Shown: one piece after another, positions 12,087 through 23,500 of the stretch
Position numbering within the stretch: position 1 is the stretch's first letter
Layout: the number at the start of each line of letters is the position of its first letter
NCBI GenBank assembly: GCA_011947345.1
Contig: JAAVTG010000554.1
Span: 1,550,001-1,614,000 of the forward strand
Reading direction: 5' to 3'
Length of the DNA stretch: 64,000 nucleotides
Source of the DNA: Phytophthora quininea
Taxonomy: Eukaryota > Oomycota > Peronosporomycetes > Peronosporales > Peronosporaceae
The notes under the pieces: model-generated
Seen by the model: only the letters and a program-made list of their open reading frames with translations
Database searches by the model: none
Told to the model about the DNA's origin: nothing
Position numbers and translations under genes: made by a program

Positions 12087-13248
12087 ATGGAGAAGAAGCT
12101 GGCGCTGCCCAAGCTGCCGCCAGGTGTGATGGACGCGCCCGTGCTCTCCGGGGCCAGCACGGCGCTGGCGGTCGTGGTCGGGGTGGCGGCCGTGGTTGGA
12201 GTCTCCGCACTGCACAAGCGCACGGCCAAAGACGCCGACTCCTGCAAGAGGTCTGGCACGGTGCGTGTGGGGCTGCTGCGGATGCACGTGCCGCAAAACT
12301 TCAGGTACTGAATGTTGGGAACAATGTACTGATCGTGGCCATCTTGGCACGGATTCCTGATACTAACATTACTTTGTCTCATTACGCTTTCAGAGACCTG
12401 GTCAAAAACGACGTCCTGCTGGAGAAGGCGACCGAGTTCGTGTCGGACACGCTCTACATCTTCGTATCGGGTCGCGACAGACACGAGGTGGTCAACTACA
12501 CGAGCGAGCTGTACGGCATGGCCTGGGACGTGGCCTGCACGCTGGACAAACCTCTGCTGGACATCCGCATCATCAGTGGAGGCGTGTCCGCAGACAGCAA
12601 GACGTGGGAGGAGCTGGTGCTGCAGCCAGAACTTAACGCCGTCTTCGGCGAGGACGAGCTGGTGGACGTGCAGCGCCTGAACGCGCAGCGCTTCGAGCTC
12701 GACGGACAGTTCGCCGTCACGTACCATCCGCTGGCCATGCACGTCCAGCGGCGGCTGGCTGCCGACGTCACGTACTTTGAGAACGAACACGCCGACTTGA
12801 CCCCTCACGACCTGGTCATCCTCGGCGGCACATTCGACCATTTGCACAACGGCCACAAGAAGTTGCTGGCGCTGGCCGTGAGCATCTGCGCGCGCCGCAT
12901 CCTGGTGGGCGTTACAGCGGACAACATGTTGAGGAAGAAGTCACATGCGGAGCTGCTGGAATCGTTGGAGAGACGGAAGCGCTCCGTACGCGACTACCTG
13001 GCATTTTGAATCCGCAGCTGACGGTGGACATTGTGACGATCGAAGACCCTTTCGGTCCCGCCATCGTGGTCCCGGAGCCGGCTGCGATGGTCGTGTCCAC
13101 CGAGACTCTTCCTGGCGGAGCGAAGATCAACAGCATTCGGGAAGAGCGTGGGCTTCCAAAGCTGCATCTCTTTGCGTGTCGTCGTACTGACAGCAGCACC
13201 CTAAGCTCAAGCTGCATCCGTGAAATGCTTGCTTCCCGAACGCGCTAG
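12087..13248 (+). CDS. Phosphopantetheine adenylyltransferase (CoA synthesis)
   Basis: Eukaryotic PPAT, related to the N-terminal part of human COASY; it transfers AMP to 4'-phosphopantetheine to form dephospho-CoA. Exon 1 is 12087-12304, the intron is 12305-12393 (contains a TACTAAC-type branch site) and exon 2 starts at 12394. The nucleotidyltransferase signature is clear: GGTFDHLHNGHKKLL (T/HxGH class), followed by RRILVGVTADNMLRKK. Near residues 25-42 there is a hydrophobic stretch (ALAVVVGVAAVVGVSAL) that may anchor or target the protein. The frame breaks near 13005 beside a TTTT run; the sequence after it (LTVDIVTIEDPFGP) is the expected continuation. No dephospho-CoA kinase domain follows, so unlike animal COASY it appears monofunctional. 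Confidence 0.87.
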
Positions 13249-13383
13249 AAGTTAACAGCGACAAGTTTACACGTCATTGGTAAAAAAAAGTATGTGTTGA
13301 AGAAAAAATTGAAGTTGAAGCGACCGGGGTCACTTTCCATCGGTTCTCCTTTCTCGCGGACGGTAAAATGCATTGCCAAAGTC

Positions 13384-13400
13384 GGTCATTTGCAGTCTTT
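13384..13400 (+). promoter_or_regulatory. Possible oomycete initiator (Inr) element
   Basis: GGTCATTTGCAGTCTTT, about 15 bases before the homeobox ATG, resembles the oomycete initiator core (GCTCATTYYNCAWTTT). Position and partial match only. Confidence 0.35.
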
Positions 13401-13414
13401 CCTCCTCAAGCACC

Positions 13415-14353
13415 ATGACGCTACCAAATCGACGAGGTTACGTGCCTGGACAGCATCGACAAGAGCGCAAGAGGCCTGCAGTCACTGCTGCTTCCAGCGG
13501 AAAGATGCTGCCACTCCACCACAAGAAGCCATCGCAATTCGCTCAGCAACAGATCGCGAGCTTTGCAGAGATGAAACAGGAGTTACAAGACATGCTGCTG
13601 TCGCTATCGCCCACGGATATACCTGGCCGCATGGTCGTGTCTTCATCGTCAAAAGTGCCGCAGTCTAAAGAAGAAGCCAAGACTCAAGTCGAGCGAACCA
13701 GAAAGCAATTGCATGGAGACAGCACCTTCCAACAGAACGAAAGTTATCGGCGACTGGTCTCGATCACGAACAACCCCATCCTTCGGACGTCGACGACTAC
13801 TGTAGATCCACTGGACGCTGCGATTGAGCTGCTGCCTCGCAGCAAGCTTTTTCCAGCTGATGGCGATGGTTCTCAGCACTTGAACGAACTCGCCCGTACC
13901 GTCAACGAGCAAGTGGACGACCCCACCGTTCGATCTCGATACGACCAAGCGGCAAGCCTGATGGAGGAGTACGAAGCTCGTCGAGTGAACCATCAACGTG
14001 CCGGCGAAGGATCCGGATTGTCTTCACCCACATCGACTTTTTCGGTCGCGTTCTCACCGTTTGCTGACAGCACCCCCAGGAAGCGTTCGAGTCTGTCTAA
14101 GACGGCGAAAACTCTGATGAACCGATGGTTCCAAGACAACTTGCACCATCCGTACCCGACGGAAGAAGAGAAACAGCGGCTAGCCACAGAAGGCGGCATC
14201 ACGCTGGAGCAGGTGAACAACTGGTTCATCAATACCCGCGGCCGCAAGTGGAAGCCCATGCTGACCCGACTGATGGCCGAGAAGCAGGCTGGCGATTGCG
14301 AGTTGTACGACATGATGGTAAAGAAGATCGAGCAGCCGTATCGCCGAGCCTAA
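13415..14353 (+). CDS. TALE-class homeodomain transcription factor
   Basis: A single-exon protein of 312 residues. The C-terminal region (about residues 228-290) is a TALE homeodomain: KTAKTLMNRWFQDNLHHPYP with the three-residue loop extension, then ITLEQVNNWFINTRGRKWKP, the DNA-recognition helix (WFxNxR). The N-terminal 220 residues are low complexity with helical patches (QIASFAEMKQELQDMLLSL) and no other recognised domain. The ATG at 13415 is the first true ATG of the open frame. The family acts as nuclear DNA-binding regulators; the target genes here are unknown. The frame is intact. Confidence 0.9.
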   Translation: MTLPNRRGYVPGQHRQERKRPAVTAASSGKMLPLHHKKPSQFAQQQIASFAEMKQELQDMLLSLSPTDIPGRMVVSSSSKVPQSKEEAKTQVERTRKQLHGDSTFQQNESYRRLVSITNNPILRTSTTTVDPLDAAIELLPRSKLFPADGDGSQHLNELARTVNEQVDDPTVRSRYDQAASLMEEYEARRVNHQRAGEGSGLSSPTSTFSVAFSPFADSTPRKRSSLSKTAKTLMNRWFQDNLHHPYPTEEEKQRLATEGGITLEQVNNWFINTRGRKWKPMLTRLMAEKQAGDCELYDMMVKKIEQPYRRA

Positions 14354-14584
14354 GGGCAGCAGAGACATTAGTGTAACTCGAAGCTTCGTTCAAACAATTG
14401 CGGTTCTTGTTGTCATCTCCTAACCACGTGCATTTTGTCGAGTCGGCGTCGAGGCCTCACAAAAAGGTAGAAATGCACCACATGCACTACTTACACCGTG
14501 CGCCATGTTCGTTTGCCCCCCCGTCCAGTTCCTTCTCATTTTCGCTCTTGACCTGGGGCGAGGTGATCCGCACTGAGTATCCTA

Positions 14585-15600
14585 TCAAATATGCGATGAA
14601 GCGTCCAGTCCGCCGCCGCTGACAGTAGAGCCTGGGCTTCCTCCTGGCGGTGGCGCCTCCACGGTCGGCGGTATTAATCCTAGAGTCCGTCTCAACGCCG
14701 TAATGTCCACTTCAAGAGGTACTACAAACCCATTGATCCGGAACGGGATCGCTTGCCACACCGCGTCGTCGTTGTTGTCAAACTGCAGCTGATCGGCTGC
14801 CGCCGTCGCGGAATTCTGCTTTCCACGTGCGATTTTACGCGGACGGTCGTTCATGTGGGCGGCTTCGTCCCTGGCCCCGTTCTTGTGACCCTGCGGCGTC
14901 CTACTGGCTGACTTAATAGCAGTCCCACCGGGGTCAGCGCTCCATCAATAGACATGTCGGCGTAGCTCTGAATCAACGGGAAGCCTGCTGTGCCTGCTGC
15001 CTGTGCGAACTGCATGAACGTCGGGTTGGCCGTGGCGCTGTTGGTGACAATGACGTCGGCGACGCTGCTGTCAGCCAGCTGCTGCTGCTGTTGCTGCTGA
15101 AACATCTTCATGGACACGCGCTTCTTGTCCTTCTTGGAGGTGGTCACATCCACAAAGTAGCAGAAAACCTCGTACTTGAGCTCGACCTTCATACTGCGCG
15201 CCACTTTCCAGCGCACGCGCAGCAGCGGCTCAAAGTTCTCCTTGGTCAGCAGCACGTACTTGGACTGGGTGGCGTTGCTGCTGGGTTTGAGGTAGATGGC
15301 GCGACGCTCCTGGATGTAGTTGGGGCCCAATTTGCTGTAGTGGCGCTCCACTTTGCTCTGGAAGACGCCGAAGCCCTCCTCGGGCACGAAGCTGATGGGG
15401 ATCTCGTCGTGCAGCTTTTTGCGCACGGCCATGAGCGGCTCGCCGCACTTCATGGTCAGGATGGCCGTGCACTCTTCGTGTTGCGGGAAGGCGTCGGCCC
15501 CAGTGTCTTCCGTGCGGTCCACCACGAGCTTCAGCTCGTGCGCGGGTGAGTCGTCCACGACCGGAGGGTCGCTGCCGTCCATGCTGGAGGCCGAGTGCAT
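14585..15600 (-). CDS. Oomycete-type protein with KPSSxATQ domain, unknown function
   Basis: Two overlapping minus frames (15600-14851 and 14854-14585) join if one base is missing beside the GGGG run near 14875, giving about 335 residues. The central domain (residues about 30-160) includes AIYLKPSSNATQSKYVLLTK, then ENFEPLLRVRW and a beta-rich ELKYEVFCYFVDV segment. The same domain pattern occurs in the gene at 59991-60500. A poly-Gln run and low-complexity linkers follow, then a C-terminal segment (AVWQAIPFRINGFVVPLEVD). I recall this domain as recurring in oomycete genomes, possibly near mobile DNA, but no function is known to me. Confidence 0.62.
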
Positions 15601-17448
15601 GCTCGGAGCGAAGAGTAGCTTGCGCGTTACGGCTGCGGAGACAGCGAGCGGGCGAGGAACGGCAGGCTTGAGCTGCGGCCAATTGGCGCCAGATTTCGGT
15701 CTGGAGGCCGTTTGAAAACCGTGTTTTTGAACCTGGTTCGGCGATTCGTGTCTATGACGCGTAAAAATATTCTCAGATCCGATTGATCTTGGTGTTTGTA
15801 TGGACGATTTCTGATTCCACTAAAATATGTTTGTCCAAAAGCAATTATGCAAATACGTTTATGTGGTAGATTTTCCTCCTCGCAGGAAAAGTAGCACGCG
15901 CAGCAAAGCGAGCAGTATTAGTTGGAAGACCGCAACGTCGAATGTTCTGCCACTAGTATACAGCGCCCCAAGATAATGTGGCGTCGAGAAGCTCAAGGAA
16001 AGAAAAAGTGTATATATCTTGCAGCGTATAATAGTTTTGACCACTGAAAGGCACCCTACTGCTGACCAAGCGATCACACCGTCGCGGGAACGGACAACCT
16101 GCTTCATGCTGACGCACACACACGTCTTTCTACGCAGTCTCCGTGATACCGCACGATGGCGAGGCTTCTACGGCATTTGCTGGTCAACAAGCCTATTTTC
16201 AATCATTTTCGAATGAAATAGAAGTAGTTGAAGACTGCGGATCCGACTTCGTTCACCGAGAAGGAAACGCTGAAGCGATGTCCGCTGCCAGGCTGCTGCC
16301 GCGCGAAGCTGTTTGCCGAGAAACGGAGGCTAGACAACCCGGGAAGCTCGACGGTGTTGACATTGTGCTAACACGCGTCCGGTCAAGCGTGCCAAACTCA
16401 AAGCGCAGCGAACCGACACGAAAAGCAGAGCGCGCCGTCGACAAGAACTTGTCTTTTGCGGCCGAAGCTCGCAGTGCGCGCTCGATTTGAACGTGGCGTC
16501 ATGCGAGGATTTGCTGCCGACGCACACTTAACGCCATCCATTTGACGGCGAACTGCGCGGCAGATTCTGCTGAGTCAGCCTGTCTGTTTGATCGCCGACG
16601 TCTTGGTCGGCGCGAAACTGGCCCGGCAAGCGCGCTCTCTCCGGGAGAGCATCGCGTTTCCAACATCGTCTGCCGAGCTGGGCTGGGCGAGCACGCCGAC
16701 CAGCGTCCTGGTTGGTCGTCGTCGCAGCGGCATCCATGTCATCGACTTCCGGGGCCTTGTCTATTGTCAACGCACTTCGCAGCAACAAGCGATCTCGTGT
16801 CGCGAGCAGATCACACAGTGCAGACGAAATCCTGGCCCGGGCTTTCAACGCCAACCAAACAGCGACCGCCTCCAGCCTCGTGGGTGACGAGGCCACTGCA
16901 GTTGAGGCGCGAGGGAATCCGAATTCAACTCGGACGCACGTGCAACGCCAGCAAGGCGGTGGTGGTCTCGAGCCGCGCTCGTCAAGCAGGTGGCGACGGG
17001 CTCCGCTGGATATCGCTCGCTATCATCCCACGCCCGACTTGCAGCGCGCCGGGACCGCCAAAAGCAGGAAGCAGCGGTATGATATCGACCGCATTTGCAC
17101 CGCAAGCGAGTGCGCGTTTGAGCCTTTTCGCATTGGAAAAAGCACGACGATGTCATGTCCGACGTTGCTCACTCGACGGCCTCAAGTCTCACATGGCAGA
17201 TGGAGCCGCGAACAAGATGTAGCGAGCAAGCAAAGCTCGCCATCTTTCACAGCAGGGACGAGGCTGCTGCTTGTCTTTCGTTACCAACCGGGGCAAGTGA
17301 GCGTCAAAGCTGCATCCTCTTGCAGCTTACGGCAGCACTCCGGTCGTCGTCAAATCGTGGTCGCTCATCAGCATGTGTCAGATGCCGCAGCCGGCCGGTC
17401 CTCCAGCGAGCTCCGGTGCCAGATCCCATTCTCTTCGCTGCTTCCGAC
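15601..17448. other. Intergenic, 1.85 kb, no supported gene
   Basis: Divergent space between the KPSSxATQ gene and the START-FYVE gene. The first 600 bases are AT-rich; the rest is GC-rich with overlapping open frames up to about 245 codons that show no domain and no conserved composition. Possible remnants of mobile DNA cannot be excluded. Confidence 0.5.
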
Positions 17449-19134
17449 ATGATGTTCCCGCTGCCGCTCGACTTCTTCCCCCGCTGCGGCTGAGTCCGCA
17501 GGAGGCGCAGAGCTTCCTGCAGTGGGGGACTCGCTGCTGCAGCAGACCATCGACGCGTACCACCGCGAGCAGTTCGACACGCAGGAGACGAGGGAGCGCA
17601 AGTGGAAGCCCATCAAGCAGAAGCGCGACCTGACCGTCTACCGCCGCCGCAAGGCCAAGGACAGCAACGAGTACAAGTACCTCTGCACGGGTCGCATCGA
17701 CGGCACGCTGGATGAGGTGGTCATGGGCCGCTACGCCGACAACACGCCCGACTTCCGCCGCATCTCGGGCGTCTATAGAGAGGACATCGTGGACTGCGCT
17801 GTGCTGGGCGTCATCAAGAAGCGCAACCCCGACGACCCATTCTTCCTGTCCTGCTTCAAGTGGATGACGGTCGAGTCTCCCGGTCACGGCCTCGTTAAGA
17901 ACCGCGACGTGTGCTGGTACGAACAGGTCGGAATGACCCACGACCGCAACGGCAAGGAGATCGGCTACACACTGACCGAGAGCGTGGAGCTGCCGACGTG
18001 TCCGCTCTTCAACGAGTGCGTGCGAGCCAAGTTCTCCATCTGCTATCTGTATAAGCGCAACAAGAGCGGCGGCGTCAAAGTCTACATGCGGGGCAAGAAT
18101 GACGCCGGAGGGAAAGTGGTGGACTGGGTGGCAGACATCAAGTCGGCCGAGCTCTGGCTACGGATCGAGCACGCCATGGCGGTAGCTCACGCAGTGATCG
18201 CGACTGCTCTGGTGGAGGCGGGCAAGCACACGGTGCGGCCGTTCATCACGCACGGCAAGTGCGAAGTGTGTCACGCCAAAGCCTCCAAGTTCCTGAGCTC
18301 GTCCAAGCAGTGCTCGGTCTGTCACCGTCTCACGTGCTCCAACTGCGTCGCCAAAGTGCGTGTGCTGAGCTTCCACGACTTCCGCGTGCCGCACCACGAA
18401 CTGTTCTGCAAGAAGTGTATGCGACTCATTCACCAGGTGGACCTGCGCGCCCCGGAGAGTGTGCAGAACCTCGTCGAGTATGCGGCGTCGTCGCTGACTG
18501 GCCCCGATTCGGAGAACAGCTTCTTGTCGTCGCGTGGACGTCGACTCACTGAAGACAGCGGCGAGGCAGCTGGATACGAGTATTTGCACTCTGTATCTGC
18601 GGGCAGCAGTCACAGCAGCAGCAGCGGCAGCTCCTGCCGTGCACTACCACAGCCTGTCATTGGGGATTACCACAACGAAAACGACCCGTACGTGGCGCAG
18701 TCGAATGGTTCAGCTCCCTGCCGAAGCATCCTGGTCAGCCTAGGCAAAACATCAGCGTGAAGCCCGGTTCTTCCTCCATGCCTGACGTGCCGGTAACAGT
18801 CTACGATGGACCACTTTCGCAGAAGACGAGCAACAGCATGGACGCCTACGCGGGCCAGCACCTTGACAAGTATTATGACAGCCGTGACTCGGAATCGCCG
18901 CTGACTCACTCCCGGATAGCAAACAGCTCGATTTGTTATGACAAGGTGGGCCTGCGGAGCCAGCTCCCCAGCGGCAGCTTGAGCAGCCCGAAAGCCGTCG
19001 AGCGTAGTAATCAGGACATGACCGCGGACTCGCTCATGGCGCAGATTATCAAGATGAACCTGATGGCCGAGCAGTCCCGACAGCAGATCCAAGACAACAT
19101 CAAGCTTGCACGTCAGCTCAGTCACAACAGATAG
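17449..19134 (+). CDS. START domain plus FYVE-like zinc finger protein
   Basis: Belongs to the expanded oomycete START-FYVE family, which binds lipids and PI3P-containing membranes. The START-like region covers roughly residues 25-265 (KRDLTVYRRRKAKDSNEYKY; GVIKKRNPDDPFFLSCFKWM). It is followed by a FYVE-type finger with CEVCHAK, CSVCHRLTCSNCVAKVR and FCKKCM, then a Ser-rich tail with a short coiled-coil end (MAEQSRQQIQDNIKLARQLS). The main frame is 17522-18760. The likely ATG is 17449 (MMFPLPLDFFP); two single-base breaks between 17475 and 17522 and one at about 18750 (AAAA run) separate the frames. Without those breaks it would encode about 560 residues. Confidence 0.85.
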
Positions 19135-19393
19135 ATCAACGCAGACGACGAATGAAGGCTGGAACGGACCGAGGGTGTTCTCCTAGTGTATATATGTTTG
19201 TGAAGTAGCTGGTGGACGTCATTTATAAAGCTAATCGACACAAACTTGATGCGACGATGAGTTTTCACGGCCAATAGCAGCGTCGAGAAGAAGCGGACGC
19301 ACTTCTGAACAGCAGTCCAATTGTCGACGACATGAGTGACGAGGCCCGATCGAATGTGACACTGCAGGACTAAAGTGTTTTGGCGGTCTAAGC

Positions 19394-20467
19394 CTAGTTT
19401 AAGCTGTACGAGGCAGCTTGGAACCAACCAGCGTGACAAGTCTGTCGGATTCGCTTCTCCTCCAACAGCTTCTGCAAGTGCTTCTCAATTGCCTTCCTGG
19501 CTGACAGGCGCAGTATGTATGGCAGAGGTTCATAGACTTTCGCCACAATCTCTGCAGACGACAATCCTTTGGACGCATCCTTCAGCACTTCGACCACTTC
19601 ATCCTCGCGCTGCTGTCTGTGCGAGATGTACTCGTCAATCTTCGCCGGCGCATCTAGCACCGCGGGACCGTGGCCAGGGTAGATCGACACTGCGCCGCAG
19701 TCTCGCAGCTTGTTCAGCGACGTCATGAGGTCGCCAAGCGAGTCAAACATGCAGCTCCCACAGCCCAGAACACAGTCCCCAGAGAAGAGTATTGAGCCAT
19801 CCAGCTCCTTCACCTTCAAAAGGAAACACACGTGGTCGTCGCAATGACCTGGAGTGTACACCACCCGTAGTGTCCCCACACTCTCGCCAGCCAAAGGCAC
19901 TGTAAACTCTTTCCCGTCCGGCAGCGCTCTGATGCCTAGTTGCCTGCTCTCTTCGTTGCTCAGCTTCAGTCGTCGATCATTACGAGGCAAACACTTCCAC
20001 ACTTTAATATGTGGGAACTTGGCCATCAACTGTAACAACCCTCCGACGTGGTCCAAGTGGCCGTGAGTCACCAACAGGTCCGAGATGTCGTTGACTCCAT
20101 GGGCTTCGCACACTTGTAGTAACCTGCTAACAAACTTGGTGTTGCCGTCACTTGAGTCGATCAGAATGCGCTTGTTACCAGCCCCCACCAGATACACATT
20201 GGTGCCAGTCAGCGTCATCCGACTGGGGTTGTTGCCGAGTACGCGGACGACGAAACCAGGCAATTCCTCGACGGCAGGCAGCGACGGGAGGCTGCGGGAG
20301 ACCCCAGAGACCCACAGCACCAGCGAATGCAGACGCACCGAGAGGCTGAAGCGCAGCAGCGACAGCGTCGGGATGGGCGAGAGCGATGCATGCCTATAGC
20401 GGAGCCATAGCGGCGGCAGTGTCGCCCAGGAGAACAGCGCGACGGCAGCGATCAACGCAGTCCACAT
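19394..20467 (-). CDS. LACTB2-like metallo-beta-lactamase-fold hydrolase
   Basis: A single-exon protein of 357 residues. An N-terminal hydrophobic anchor (WTALIAAVALFSWATLPPLW) is followed by an MBL fold: GTNVYLVG near residue 88, the zinc motif THGHLDH at about 134-140, TPGHCDDH, and FSGDCVLG. The C-terminal winged-helix region (RKAIEKHLQKLLEEKRIR) is also typical of LACTB2, a mitochondrial single-strand RNA endonuclease in animals; activity here is inferred. The frame is open to 20569 but only with a non-ATG start, so ATG 20467 is used. The start lies 105 bases from the RAD50 start on the other strand, implying a shared promoter. Confidence 0.85.
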   Translation of the reverse strand: MWTALIAAVALFSWATLPPLWLRYRHASLSPIPTLSLLRFSLSVRLHSLVLWVSGVSRSLPSLPAVEELPGFVVRVLGNNPSRMTLTGTNVYLVGAGNKRILIDSSDGNTKFVSRLLQVCEAHGVNDISDLLVTHGHLDHVGGLLQLMAKFPHIKVWKCLPRNDRRLKLSNEESRQLGIRALPDGKEFTVPLAGESVGTLRVVYTPGHCDDHVCFLLKVKELDGSILFSGDCVLGCGSCMFDSLGDLMTSLNKLRDCGAVSIYPGHGPAVLDAPAKIDEYISHRQQREDEVVEVLKDASKGLSSAEIVAKVYEPLPYILRLSARKAIEKHLQKLLEEKRIRQTCHAGWFQAASYSLN

Positions 20468-20571
20468 CAACTTTCTGATTGGTGTTATTTCTTCAACGCA
20501 AACGGACAGTCTCTTGCTTTCACTATAGTCGCGTAAGCTTTCCGTCCATTCTGCGATTTTTGGCGGCAACG

Positions 20572-23500
20572 ATGTCGTCCATAGAGAAGCTGTCGATCCG
20601 CGGCATCCGCAGCTTCAGTCCGAACCGCGAGGAGATCATCGAGTTCTACCACCCGCTCACGGTGCTGCTGGGCGACAATGGCTGCGGCAAGACCACCGTC
20701 ATCGAGTGTCTCAAGCTCGCGTGCACGGGCGGGTTGCCCCGGGCGCTCGCAGCGGCCAGAGCCTGATCCACGACCCTAAAATCGCGGGCACCAACGAGAT
20801 CAAGGCCAGCGTGCGCTTGCGTTTCCGCAACCGTGCAGGTAAAGCGATGGTGGTGCAGCGGACGTACCAAGTGCGACAGACCAAGAAGAGTCTCACTTTC
20901 AAGGCCCTGGACGGCGTCATCCGAGTCGTGAATGAGCTGGGCGAGAAGGTGAGTCTGAACCACAAGTGCGGCGAGCTGGACCAGCACATTCCAGACATGC
21001 TGGGCGTGTCCAAAGCCATTCTGGAGAGCGTCATCTTCTGCCATCAAGAAGACTCCAATTGGCCACTACGAGAGGGGGCCGAGCTCAAGAAGCGGTTCGA
21101 TAACATCTTTGAGTCGGCGAGATACACCAAGGCCTTGGAGGCGATTAGGAAGTTGAAGAAGGCTAGGAACGATGACGCTAAGGACTACAAGAGAGATCTG
21201 GACATACTGACAGTCAGTATGAAGAACGCAGAACATATCCAGGAGAAGTTGGAGACGGAGCAGCAGAAGTTGCAAGCAGCCGAGGAGCAAGCAGAACAGG
21301 CTGATGAAGCCATCGCCAAGGCGGAGGAAACGCTGAACGAGCTCAACCAGCTGCAGAAAGAAGTGGAGAGTCTGCACTCGACGCTGGAGCGACGGGAGAG
21401 TGACGCTGTGCAGAAGGAGGCTGCGATCAAGAATGCGTACAACAAGATGGAGAAGATCATGGGCGACACGGACGACAAGCTGCAAGAACTGCTGAACAAT
21501 TACGACGCGATTCTGGAAGCGCACAGCAAGGCGTATGGCGAGCTGCAAGCGCAAGAGGCCCAGTTGCGTTCCCAGCAGGACAAAGCCCGAGACAATTACA
21601 CAAAGCTCTGCGGATCGCAGTCGAGCATTAAAACAAAGATTGATGGGCATCAGGAATTGGTTGCAAACCTGATTGACTTGGCTGGGAAGCTGGGGACGAA
21701 GTACCGGTTCTACTTGAAGCCGCTGTCGTCGCAGCAGAAAGACATTTCGGCGTTCATCGCAGAATTTAAGACCGTCGTGGACGCTAAATATGCAGATGTG
21801 CAGAGTTTGGAGAAGAAGCAGCACAAGGAGGACGAAGCGTTGACTGTGGAGGTGTCAGACTTGAATTCAAAAGTGAGCCATTTGAGAAACGAGCTGAAGG
21901 AGAAGACGAAGAGTCTTGACGCACTCAACAGAGAAAAGCAAGCGATCGCGACTCGGCTTCGACAGCTCAGCGCGGCGGGATTGCATTCCCAGCAAGACGC
22001 CATTGAAATGAACACGCTGACTGCTGAAGCAGAGAAGGCTTTGCGAGAATACAAGGAGAAACACGATACAATGGGATTGAAAAATAAGATTCAAAGTATT
22101 AATCGACAGATTGCCAGTAGCAATGTCGAGATCGAGGATATGGGCAAGCAGATCAGACAGTTGCGTACGCATGCGGAGGAGTACACAAAGATCGATGCGA
22201 GACGCTCCGAGTATCGCAAAAGACTGGAGGCATTTCAAGCTAACTTAGGCGAGAAAGTGGCCGAGTTCCAGGACGTCCTTGGAGGTGCCGAAGCACCAAC
22301 GGACTTGGAGACGCTCCAATCCACAATCCCCGTGTCGAGAAGCTTATCAAAGATCGTCTCCAAGTTTGCCGAAAGAAAAAGGGGAGCTGGATTCAGCGCA
22401 GCGAATGTTGAATGAAAACGCGGCATCGGCTAAGATGGTGGAGAAGGATTTAAACGCGTTACGTTTGAAAAAGTCCGAGCTCGAGAAACAGCAAATTAGC
22501 TCTCTGAAAAGGCTACTCGACGAGGTTCTGCCTGGTCACGACCTGAAAGATGCGGAGCTTGGCGTTCAAGAAGCGGAGAAGGCGTACGCTGACGCAAAAG
22601 ACAAGGTGGTCCGTCGCAAGAACATGGTGATGTTTCTGAATATCTACCGAAAGAAAGGCGTGAAAGAGCACTGCTGTCCACTGTGCGAGCGAGACATGAC
22701 CCCTAAGGAAGAGCAAGCCTTCGACGCTGTCTTGAAAGACAAAACGGACGACAGAAAGGTGGCCGACAAGATCAGCAAGGCCGAAGCTCTCGAGACGTCC
22801 TCGTTGAATATGCTAACGGAGATGCGGAAGAAGATGCCCAGCTGGCGTAAATGGATGGAACTAGAAGCCTCTGTCCCGCAAAAGCTGACGAACTTAACGA
22901 TCTCTTTAAGGCACAGACAGCGTTAGAGAGCGATGTGAAAGACAAACAGACCAGCTATCACTTCGCAGAAGAGGAACTCAAAGCAGCTCAGCAGGCTAAG
23001 AGGGAAGTGGAGAGTTTACAGAAAACTGCCGAGGAAGTGCGAGCGATGGATCTTTCGATCGAGAGAGAAGTGAGACGGTTGGATTCGATCGCAGCAGGAC
23101 GACTAGGCTTGAAGGCGCCGTCTCTAGCTGATGCCGAGGTCGCGAAAGACGCAAAGCAATTGGAGGTGCAGGAATTAAGCCGAAACGTTCAGCGCAAGCA
23201 GAGCGAGCTGGAAGCGATCAACGAAATGCAGCAGCAACTCCAAACTGATCTACACAATCGGCGCGAAGAGAAAATGCGGATGGAGACCCAGCGCAAGGAG
23301 TACGACGACGCTGTCAAGGAGCAAAATCGTCTGCGCGACCAAGAGAAGGTCTTGCGAGACGTTGCCACAAACCTGAAAAAATCGGAGCCTGTGCTGGAAC
23401 GCGAAGCTCAAGAGAAATATGAACAGCGCGAGAAGTTCCGCAGCGAATCAAATGGCCAGCTACAAGCAAAACGGAGAGAGCTCCAGGAACACCAAGGAGA

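Noticed and set aside
16542..17452. Overlapping plus-strand frames of 226 and 246 codons
   Set aside because: No domain, composition like random GC-rich DNA, no start context; left as intergenic although old mobile DNA is possible.
17378..17941. A 187-codon minus-strand open frame
   Set aside because: Shadow of the START domain coding strand.
20470..20569. Extended N-terminus of the LACTB2-like frame
   Set aside because: It would need a TTG start and would overlap the RAD50 leader; the in-frame ATG at 20467 precedes a clear membrane anchor.
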